Shown here piece after piece: positions 13,401 to 22,638 of a stretch of 64,000 bases of DNA (positions are counted from its first letter, which is position 1; each line of letters starts with the position of its first letter). The notes beneath the pieces are model-generated. The model was given only the letters and a program-made list of their open reading frames with translations. It was not told the DNA's origin and did not search any database. Where the stretch lies: NCBI GenBank assembly GCA_002633005.1, contig NMRA01000354.1, forward strand, positions 299,634-363,633. Reading direction: 5' to 3'. Origin of the DNA: Phoronis australis (taxonomy: Eukaryota > Phoronida > Phoronidae). The position numbers and the translations under genes are program-made.

Positions 13401-16400
13401 TACACTGTGACACAAAAAAAATAATATCGCGTGTGTCAAATTTACTTGAAATGCTTAACAGGCGTTTCCAAGAGTTGTCTCGAAGGCGACGGACCAACGT
13501 GGGACTAACGCCATTAACCCGACCGCGACCTACGGACATTGAGCCAACCATTGCTTACGTAGACACGACGTAGTGATGCTATCTGGCTTGGTGAATAAAG
13601 TTGAATTAATTATCAATTCCCTTTCTCCAGGTGGACGCGGTGTTACCGTTGGACCTCTGCTTAACACCAGAGGGAGGTCTGATATATTCTTCAACAACGG
13701 TTATAGTCACAAGACGAGAGGGCACTCCGCCAACGTTCTTTACCAAAACATTGGTAACGGAAAGTTCGTGGAATCTACAAAAACTGGTGAGATTAGGTTG
13801 TGAATGACACCTTTTAAAGAACGTTCTTGCTTACTTTATATTAAATTTTGTTAGGCTACTCTTGGAGAGTTAGAGTTTCACTTTTGTTGAAAATTTCACA
13901 AAATGAATCGCGACTGAAACCAAATTTAATGAAACATCTTTTTCAAATAATACTCTTTTATCATAGCACCGTTCCGTTTTTCGGGTAAAGAGAGCTTAGA
14001 AGAAGAAATTGATGTTTTAAATGTGAATCTTTCATAACCTTCAGAATTGCAGAACAAATACGTACAAACGTGCAATCCAACGATATCAAAGAATGCATAA
14101 AACATATGGAGTTGAAACTCAGGAAATGGACTTGGAATTAAGTTTATTATCCTTCTGTTAAGGAAAGTCATTTAAGTTTTGATACCCAAATGTTTGGAAA
14201 GAATGCAACCAAACATCAGACTTAAGACGAGTTTCATAAGGGAAACTCTTGGTGAGACTCTAACTGCTCTTTCATTAGTATTGAAAGACACCCATTCCAA
14301 CGGTCGAGGCACGTCTCTGGCAGACTTCAACCACGATGGTAAACTCGACATCGTCGTCACCAACTGGTTTGGACAAGACAAGGTGTTTTTGCAGACAAAA
14401 AGAGATGGATTCATTGACTTCGAGGTCTGTTGATTGTTGCTCTTATATCTTTATATTAAAATTTGCTTTTTGTGCTCAAATTCAAATTAGGAATAAATTG
14501 TCGTCACCAATTCCCTATCTTAGTTCGACTTTAATAAGCTGCAAAGTTTCCGACGGACCAGACTTATATTCATCCGAAAATGAAACAGGATATATTATGA
14601 ATAGATAAAGCAGCTTAGTACACTCAACATTGTCAGTTGTCCAGATATATATACCTTTTCTGTCAGTGTATCCTGTTTACTTCAACTGTTGAAATATTAA
14701 GATTTCCTATTGGGTTATCACTCGTTAATAAAATTGCAAAATTCTGGAGGATGAGAAAATGAGACTATTGTTGTTGTCGTCTTTAAATCAATCTTCGTCA
14801 TTTTAACATTTTGTGGTTGAGACGTGACATGTGCACGTTCATAACAAAGACTAGTTGCCAAAAGGACAAAAGTTTTTAATCTTTTAAAAATTCCATTGAA
14901 CGTGAAAACTACTTAATGTATTTACTGAACTGGTTGCAGTGGTGTTTTGTATCTGCAAATTTTCGTAGTGACTCCCGCACACCTCTTCTTACGTTCGTTC
15001 ACCATCTGTCTCGCAGGTCACACCTTTTACGGGGTACTACGGATCCTCAACGACTGCCTCTTTGGTGAAAGACTTTGACGGCGACGGTAACTTGGAAGTG
15101 TATATGAATAAGCTCTACCATTTTAGTCAAAGCAGCAATAAATTATACCGAGTCGTACAGAATGGCGACAAAACTGTCGCTGAAGAAGTGGACGTTGGAG
15201 ATGCGACGGAACTCGACAGATATGGCACAGGTAAAGAAATGTCTAGATTTTTTCTAGTGCCGAAAATACGTGTATAATGCAGTAGGTATTATGAATATGG
15301 CAGGACCAAGTTCAGACCTGATTGTTGTTGTTGGAGCAACCGGTTGTTAGACTTGCCCTAAACCTCGCAGTTTTTTATTTGAATTAACAAGTTTTCAACC
15401 ATATTGTCTTTATAAATAATTTGAGGTAGTACGTCGGGATGACGTATTTAATGAGCGAATCTTGCATTGTGCTCCTTTTGAGTTTGTCAGAAGAAAGAAA
15501 TCTAGTCCTGAAATGAGTTACCAGTTTTTCACGATCATACCTCGTCCAGGGCGTATTTGTGGCGTGCTTTAACAACACCGTCTCAAACTTGTTTTTGAGT
15601 GGTGTAAGTTAGCAACGTTGGAGGAGAACATTTTCCGTGATTTTCGTTTTGCAGGGGGAGGGGTGGGGGACGTAGACTTCGATGGACGATTGGACATGCT
15701 TCTGTCTCACGGAGAGGTCATGGTAGGCCCAGTGGAGGTATATACAGTTGACCAGAATCAAAGGTAGGTTTGTCTGGTTGTATGTACAATCGATCGTGTT
15801 CTGATACACGCTAACTCGTCATTTATTGGCTTGCTACAGTGACAGGATATTTTATTGTTTTAAAGAATTATCCATGCCAACAAAGTTAACGTTTGTTAGC
15901 ATTCGAAGTCTTATTTCCAATGTTGTCAATAAACTATTGGTTTTTCTCCTTTCTTGACCACGGCCATTTCGCTAACTTCTCGCGATGTTACAGGTTTCTT
16001 AGAGTAATGCCTCAGACGATTTACTACGCGCCAGCGAGAGGTGCGACGGTTACACTTGTAACAACCAATGGACATAGTCAGACACGAATCATTGACTGTG
16101 GGTCAGGTTATCTCAACCAGATGGAGCCAATCGCTCATTTTGGGCTCAACGGTACATCGCCTCTTCAGGTAGAGTTTGGTTCAGTTTTGCCTTGGTTACA
16201 TATCGGGCAATGCTCAACGGGTCCTGCCGAATGAGTTCCATCCCCGTGACTTGGCTTGATCAGGCGATTTTTATCCGATTAGTTGCAGTGGTGCGCCGAC
16301 TGGTGGTTTTTGACGCCAACGCCCGTCGTAGCTCTAAATTATCTCCCGATTATGGCTCGTCTGTTAGTCGATAGGACTATTTTTATGCAGGAAACTGGTC

Positions 16401-19400
16401 GAATGTTTTGTGTCACCGAAATGTTATACACGTAAAACAAGAACTTAGTAATAGCTCTTTCAGGCATTATTAATGGAGGGGTTTTCAGTTAGCTGTAATG
16501 AATAATTCAATCATAACTTTTGTTAAATAATGTAATTGGACTTAATATCCGTTTTCTGATCGATTTTCGAGGTCCATAACGACACCATTTGAATTAGACT
16601 CCTTACCACTACAAAAGTGATTTCAACCTGAACTTTTTTCTAAGACGTGATTTCTTGATTTCAGTCAGAGGAATTGACAATGTGTACACAGTTGCGCAGG
16701 CCAGCACGTTTATACACTGCTGTAATATGGCTGGGGAATATGTTGATGGAATACTGCGAACGATCCTGGTGTTTTGTGACTCTTAAGCGATAGCATTGAC
16801 ATGAAACACCAAGAGTCTTTTGCAATATTCTATGACATTGAACCATGTAGGGGGCTGCAGTCCGAATAATATCTTGGCAAAATCACCTACTGCATCACAA
16901 ACACGTGCCTGAGAGTATTACTTTGCATGTTCGATACGTAGGTTACAATACAGTGGCCTGATGGACAGGTGTACAGCTACGTAGCCAGCGAAGACGATGT
17001 AAATACACTCCACAAAATTGCACTATCGGCCAATAAACTGTACAGTGATGAAGACAGCGTTATCAAATATCGCTACGAGACAAACCATGGTAAGGACTAT
17101 CACTGAATAATTTCATAAGGTTGGTAGAGTTGATGAGTTGTAATTTCTTTTTTTTTTCACAAACAGGAAGAACATAATACCTTGACAGTTTGGCTTCTAT
17201 CAACAGCCATCTCCCGAAATTGTTGGACGCTAGGTGACGTGGTTATAAGTTGTCTAAAATTTGGAACAGTCTCATCACCGCGTCATCTAGCGTGCAATAA
17301 CTTCCGAAGATGGCTGATAGGAGCCGAAACTGTCAAGGTATTATGTCCTTAATGATTGTGAAAAAATGAAATTAGTACTAATCGTGGTAAGGACTGTCGT
17401 GTTGCAGAGGGACAGTTTCCCTCTTTTCTGTTATTCAGGTAGAAATTCCTGTTAATACATTACACATTTCCACCTTCTTTTAAGATGTATTTCCTTTTGA
17501 TTGTTATTGAAGTCATTGTATTGCCATCATCACAGTCATTGTCGTCGTTGTTTCTCTTAACCGCGTTATCACTGTAAGTTAGAGGCATAATGTTCTTGAG
17601 AAACTTTAAAACAGTTGCCATGTTATGTGTTTCTCATCATATAGATATTTTTTCTGCGTTTATTAACGTTTCTTTTACTAGTCAATCAATCAGCGAAGTA
17701 AGTAGTTGATTAGATGATCCATTAATTCAGTTTCTCACCATTTCCGTTGCCTGGCAGTAGGTACAGGAGATGTTCACCACCCGGCGAAATCGGACAATCA
17801 TTCACCGACAACAGTTAAGCCAAAGTCATGGAATCAAGGTCGGAATATTGTCGCGACAAAGCTTAAGGAAAATGCGGATTCCCAAAGTAGCATCTCTGAT
17901 CGCGCGAAACAGCACGGGTCTTCTCAATCAGGCAGTGCCGCAGGCGTTCGGCCAACAACTACCCCAGTCGACTCGAAATCGAACTCGGAAGAAACAATGC
18001 GTTCGTCACTTGAGGATCTGCGTGTGCCATTAGTCGCCACTTCGTATGAGAGAGTGGATAATAGAGATAACAGGGCTCAACCCGCTGTTTTGATTGCGTC
18101 TCGAAAAACTACCTCGTCAACTGAGTCTCATGACAGAAATCAGCCAGTCTCGCAAGTTGATAGCGGGCAAATTGAAAAGGATGCCTTGCCATACGATTTG
18201 GCGGCCCATGGGTCACGTCGCAAGCAAACCTCTACCTTATCAAATGTTTCTAAAGTTTCAACTAATACTGAAAGACATAAACGACCTAGCATTGTTAACA
18301 AAACCGACAAATCGGGTACACTAGAGGTACCAGAGTTGGCTACAAATACATTTGACGAATTACCAAAAACAGGAACATTTCCAGTCTTTAGACAACGACC
18401 GAAACCTACTGCAGGGATAACGCTTACTAATTCTAAAGACACAAAAATATCTTCATCAATACAGAAATTTCCGTATGCAGCAAGAATCAAAACCGACAGG
18501 AAGGAAAATGAAGTGCAAGCTACTAGACGTCCCACTCCAGCTGTGAATGCCAGGAAAACTGATGAACGACACAATTCTAAATGGAACGAGGTGTTTCTTC
18601 CCAAAACTCTAACACCATTCGTGGATGTCATTTTGTCGCGAGGCATCATTCGCCAGCAAGAGAAAGCAGACGGTAATAAAAAAGCAGGAACCGTGCGGCA
18701 GACGTTCCCTGTATCAACGAAAGGCCAAGGAGAAAGTGACCAGACGACGAGAAACGTCAAAGTCCCTGGTCGTGGAGTGCCGGGTGGAGTCGCGCGTACA
18801 ATACCAAAATTGTCATCAACCGGGTTTCGAATACGCTGGGTCAGTAACGAAAGAGGGAATCCCGATCAAAGGGTCTCCAAACAACGTCAGCATCGTGCAT
18901 CCCCAAGGCAGCTTGAGCAGAAAAGACGACAGCGTGGACTTGAAAGGCGAGCGCGGTATCGTTCAGGTATACAAACTGCAGCCAATAAAAATACGAATGA
19001 CAATCGGAAAGTCAAACAGTCTGCATTGACTGGTATTGCTAAGTCTGGTGTTCGTTATATATTTTGGAATCGCAGTTTTAAATTGTGTAAAATTACAGTT
19101 AGTCATTGGCAGCCATGCTCGCGCACGTGCGGTGGTGGTACCTCATCCAGAATGAGTAACGACAATAGTCGGTGTTTTCTGAGAAAAGAACACAAGCGCT
19201 GCAACGTCGAGCCGTGTTCTCGTTCGCTGAACGACGCGAGACAAAGAGCTGAAAAGCCAAAAGCGACAACAGTGCACCGAAATCATAAAGGAAGACAGGC
19301 CGGTACTTCTAATATTAGACGGCGACACAACCAACATAGAGACCGACAACATCGAAATAATGACAGAGTTAGATTGCAACGCGAACAGGTGATCAAGGTA

Positions 19401-20714
19401 AACGACGGAAACCGCGGTACCAAATTTGCATCCTTTGAGAGGTCCTCAGCAAAAAATTTCTCACCAAGAAATGACCGTTTACTGCGCGGTTCCTCGTTGC
19501 GCCGACGTACGAATAGTCAGATTTCGAATACTAAAAAGCTGCCCACTACCGAACGAGCATCACACAGAAATTTGCCTGTTGCCAAGGCCCAAAATAAAGC
19601 TGTTTGGCAGAGATTTCCTCAACAGAAACACAGATTCCTCAGCGATGACGCCGGCATCCGCCTTAAAGAACAGCAAGTGTCAACAAAAACCCAAGAGTTC
19701 TCTGCATCTGAAGTTTTAGCGACCTCTGTTAAACGCAACCCGCCTTCGTCAATGGAAGCTGAAAAAGACATCCTCAGCAAAGGGGTAAAATTCTGATTGA
19801 TTTTTTCTTTTTTTGAAGTGTTCATAGCTATTTTTATAACTAAGAACAAATAATAGAAATGTACTATTAATAGTCCAGCACTGCATTGAGATTGTGTTTT
19901 GGATTAATGCCTATAAGTGGCATTAACAACAAATTTTCACGAAGAAATGGCAAGTCATGACTCTCAATTTAGCTCAAAGCAAGTTATTATATTTTCACGG
20001 TTGAACGGCATGGAAAAGAAAGAAGTTTCTTTAAAAACTTTCCTTCCACCCGTCCACCTCGGTAGGCTCTTCTTTCACTGAGCCCCCAAAATGTGTGGCC
20101 CGTCAATGCACTAAGTAGTCCTACAATTCATGGTCTAAGCCCCGCCCCCTCACGCTAACAATTTTGTCTGACAAATCACGTGGTTTTCGAAACAATTCGC
20201 GCATTGAACGTACACAACAGCCACCTGCCTTACTAAATGGACCATTTGCTCATCTAACTGAACTGAATATTTTGGCGATATCATAGTGGTGATACCCAGC
20301 ACGCTTCGCTTATGCTCACAGTCGTTTAGTTGATACGATGACGCAGCAAATACCATCCTTATGCAGTTTCTTTACATGCTTCACAGTATGAAGAAGATAT
20401 TGTAGGTTGGTTATTTTTCTCATGTGACCATCCGAATTCTTTTTATTTGCAAAGGTCTCCCAGAGTTCACTAACTTTTGATTTATTTTAGCACGTGTTTT
20501 GTTCTTTTCGTAGGCGAAGTCTTGTTCAAGCTCTAAGCCAACTCGAGTACACTACTACGACTGTTCTGACAGCGCGAAACTGATGTCGGTATGCTGTGCG
20601 TACGAGAAATTCCGCCCATGTGAGCAAAATAATTGTCCGTTTAAAGCGAAATTCTTGTGCTCGGGCACACGTTCTTTAGATTATACTTGCCTTTGTCCCA
20701 GAAATTGTAAGTAA
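7407..20714 (+). CDS. CRTAC1-like: CRTAC1-like secreted beta-propeller protein with TSP1 tail (12 exons)
   Basis: Exons: 7407-7573, 11104-11207, 11637-11900, 12137-12256, 13631-13786, 14279-14424, 15017-15230, 15655-15763, 15994-16168, 16942-17089, 17758-19784, 20514-20714. All phases join, giving 1,276 residues. The start ATG at 7407 opens a hydrophobic signal peptide (residues 1-19). Calcium-binding DxDxDG-type loops of FG-GAP blades are visible at residues 43-48 (DVDDDG), 100-105 (DIDGDG), 286-291 (DFNHDG), 338-343 (DFDGDG) and 396-401 (DVDFDG). An ASPIC/UnbV domain follows at about 427-520, including RIIDCGSGYLNQMEPIAHFG and the WPDG motif. Over exons 1-10 the protein follows vertebrate cartilage acidic protein 1 from end to end. 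Vertebrate CRTAC1 then has an EGF-like domain. Here a long Ser/Thr/Arg/Lys-rich tail carries one thrombospondin type 1 repeat and a Cys-rich end. Family knowledge suggests an extracellular-matrix glycoprotein; the role of the tail is unknown. The end could differ (see exon 12). Confidence 0.88.
7700..8300. mobile_element. Foldback element in intron 1 of the CRTAC1-like gene
   Basis: Two arms of about 265-280 bp (about 7700-7962 and 8016-8296) are inverted copies around a centre of about 50 bp. Matching blocks include CTCTAGCTGGCCCAGTAG, CGAATTATGC, TAGGAGGCC and ATCAAACTTTTTC-type segments. Translating each arm outward gives the same peptide pattern (SLI.S.S.KYS..QTFS.S.PS.SS), which confirms the symmetry. 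No transposase frame is present, so this is a non-autonomous foldback or long-TIR MITE. It lies wholly within the first coding intron. Confidence 0.85.
8502..8548. repeat. Perfect 18-bp hairpin
   Basis: Arms at 8502-8519 and 8531-8548 (GCGATGTAGGAATATTCC and its exact complement) are separated by 11 bp. Each arm also contains the self-complementary GGAATATTCC. It lies in intron 1 just downstream of the foldback element and may belong to a second small inverted-repeat element. Confidence 0.85.
8586..8652. repeat. Near-perfect 20-bp hairpin
   Basis: The arms GCTCGCTGGTTCCCTGCGTGC and GCACGCAGGGTACCAGCGAG differ at one position and enclose about 25 bp. The element sits about 40 bp beyond the preceding hairpin. 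Confidence 0.8.
12795..13586. mobile_element. MITE-like element in intron 4 of the CRTAC1-like gene
   Basis: The element starts CCAGATAGCAT and ends ATGCTATCTGG, an 11-bp perfect terminal inverted repeat. Inside, short GC-rich motifs (CCGACGT, CCAACGT, GGCCCGACG) recur in both orientations, including the local palindrome GGCCCGACG..CGTCGGGCC near the left end. No coding frame for a transposase is seen. A target-site duplication could not be assigned. The GC-rich composition stands out from the AT-rich intron around it. Confidence 0.8.
17172..17346. mobile_element. Small inverted-repeat MITE in intron 10 of the CRTAC1-like gene
   Basis: About 175 bp folding almost end to end. The left arm begins ACATAATACCTTGACAGTTT and the right arm ends with its exact complement. 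The arms run about 70 bp each with a few mismatches around a centre of about 30 bp. It has no coding capacity. Confidence 0.85.
17758..19784 (+). CDS. Exon 11 of the CRTAC1-like gene: basic linker and TSP1 repeat
   Basis: A single 2,027-bp exon, unusually long beside its 104-264-bp neighbours. It enters in phase 1 through a CAGTAG double acceptor, so it may start at 17758 or 17761, a difference of one codon. It leaves in phase 0 at GGG|GTAAAA. The frame is open throughout and encodes residues 535-1210. Most of it is low-complexity and rich in Ser, Thr, Arg, Lys, Gln and Asn, with no predicted fold. A thrombospondin type 1 repeat sits at about residues 981-1027: Trp at 985, then CSRTCGGGTSSR and a closing CNVEPC. 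Several Lys/Arg pairs could be protease sites. A second forward frame is open at 18625-19029 and the reverse strand is open at 18140-18760. I treat those as by-products of composition (see findings). Confidence 0.75.
20514..20714 (+). CDS. Exon 12 of the CRTAC1-like gene: Cys-rich C-terminus
   Basis: The acceptor (TTTTCGTAG) leads in phase 0 into 66 codons with ten cysteines, including LMSVCCAYEKFRPCEQNNC, and stops at TAA 20712-20714. It joins exon 11 in frame. The dense cysteine spacing argues for a real disulphide-rich secreted module; I do not recognise the family. A perfect donor (GTAAGT) overlaps the last codons at 20707, so some transcripts could splice here and extend the protein. Confidence 0.6.
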   Translation, partial: AKSCSSSKPTRVHYYDCSDSAKLMSVCCAYEKFRPCEQNNCPFKAKFLCSGTRSLDYTCLCPRNCK

Positions 20715-22638
20715 AGCTGAAGTATTCCTTCAAAGATTTATCATTTTTGTAATCGCAACAGGCCAAAGACGCTAAATTTCCAGGAGCGTTACGTTTTGTT
20801 GGTTGAGGAGATTTATAGGTCTTTTTAACACCGAGGATACTTCTGCCTGTATGGTTTGGTACAAAGAGTTACAACTGAGAGTAAGGGTGTTCGATTTTTA
20901 GTTAAAGACTATGCACACGGACATGTATCTGAATATGTAGACAAGGATCTCCCTGTTTTTGTTGCGAACGCCTTTCCTGAAAGGCATTCTCTGATTATTA
21001 ATTTCACAGGCACTAACATCTTAACATGTCTCATGACAATTTAAGACCTTATAAGGGACAGTTGTGTGACTAGTGAATATAAGGATCTTTTAGATTCAAG
21101 TGCCTTTGATTAACTTAAAGAGTAACCGCCAGGTCATCAAATGTTCTCTCGCTGGCTATGCTCTGCAACTCCTCAAATGGTAATACGATTTCCTTCCACT
21201 ATAGGTTCACGCATGCGTAAAGGAAATTTTAACAAACATGTTTTGTTCGGAGTGAATTGTGACATTTCATTGCAAACTTTGCTTTGAATACTCTAAAATA
21301 TCTTGCAATTTTAGATTTTGAGAAATACACATACTGTAATTGTTTTTACAATATACCGGTGACTATGATGAATAAAATGTTATTATTGGATTTCATTTAT
21401 TGCTATATCTTTAGAAGGTTCACTTAATCGAGGATGTACCAAAAGTTTACATTGGCCGATCTAGGACTAAATGGGTCTGTTTCAACGAATCAGAGGATCC
21501 TGTTATAAATAGATTTCTGATTAAATTGTCTTAACTTTGCAGAGTCCAAACTGAAATATACGCCAAAACCTACTACTGGCCGTAACTTTCCGTTTAGACC
21601 CTGCGTAAAGGAAAGACGTAAAAGTTACGAAATTTCAGTGAAACAAGCCTCATGAGAGGAGGTCAATCTCGTTCGGGTCACTTGAACAATTTTACTAAAA
21701 AAATCAGGTGTTTGAAGATGCCAGCATTCACTTCGGACTCTCGTATTTTTATCAACATATATTTTACTTTAGTACCATTCATGAAATTTCTTTCGGTAAA
21801 ACTACGTTCACGACTTTTATCTAGTCCTTAAAACTCAAAGACAAGCTTTAGTACGTTTATCGATATTCATAACTTATGGGGTTAGTCATGCGTCACCAAC
21901 AGGCGGCGTTCTCTGCTGCAACTTCCTCTTGTACGCCATGCTCGGTTAAGATAACAGGATTTGGAAAACGCTAGTGACGACAAAGGAAAAGCACAAAGAG
22001 GGTTGTTCCATAACAGAAGCATGGCTTCCTTCTCTCGACGCATCTCGTTTAGGCGCGCAGTTAAACCAGACCTCTGTGTTCTTCTTTGGATACCCTTCTT
22101 CAACCTGATCGAGGATAAAAAAGATCTGTTATTTTACAGCGCACCTACCGGCACCTCCTGGATATCACTAAATTATTATCCAGGGCTGTTTAAGTAAAAC
22201 GGCAAAAATCGCTTGGTTGTTAATATATACGGCGAGTGGCCAGACACACCAATGGCTTTGTCCGTGATAGGAACATAGTTTGACTTAGGCAGTAAGTATG
22301 CACCGGCACCTTAGGAAGATGTAGACAATAATATCACGTGAGATCTACATCTTTAAACCCACAGGGCACTGTGGATTGAATATGTGACGTGACAGTTGTC
22401 TCAGCAAATGCATGGGCAAGTCATCGCATGTCGAAAATTCTTCATGTCGAAAATTCTTCATTTCTGTGAAAAATGTTAATACCCAACTAGCGTCCTTAGT
22501 TGACTGGAAATCTCATTTTCACTTTGACCCTTCGAGGTGGCCGTCTCATGACTCCGGCCGCAAGTGTGACGAGAACTTTTTTAGTTTCTTAGCTGTTGGG
22601 TTTCATAAGTCGTCTTCTCCAACTGCAGTACCGTTACT
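20715..22638. other. Interval between the CRTAC1-like and MMP genes (tail to tail)
   Basis: The two genes converge here. It holds the presumed CRTAC1-like 3' UTR and the poly(A) signal listed separately. It should also hold any missing last exon of the metalloproteinase on the minus strand, which I looked for and did not find. A short direct repeat (TCGAAAATTCTTCATG, twice) lies at about 22430-22460. No other gene is supported. Confidence 0.5.
21371..21376 (+). terminator. Candidate poly(A) signal of the CRTAC1-like gene
   Basis: AATAAA about 660 bp after the predicted stop codon, in AT-rich sequence and followed by T-rich stretches. It is the best-placed hexamer downstream of the gene. Use is inferred, not shown. 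Confidence 0.4.

Noticed and set aside
18140-18760. 206-codon reverse-strand frame opposite exon 11
   Set aside because: No domain, no splice context, and it lies opposite a well-supported coding exon.
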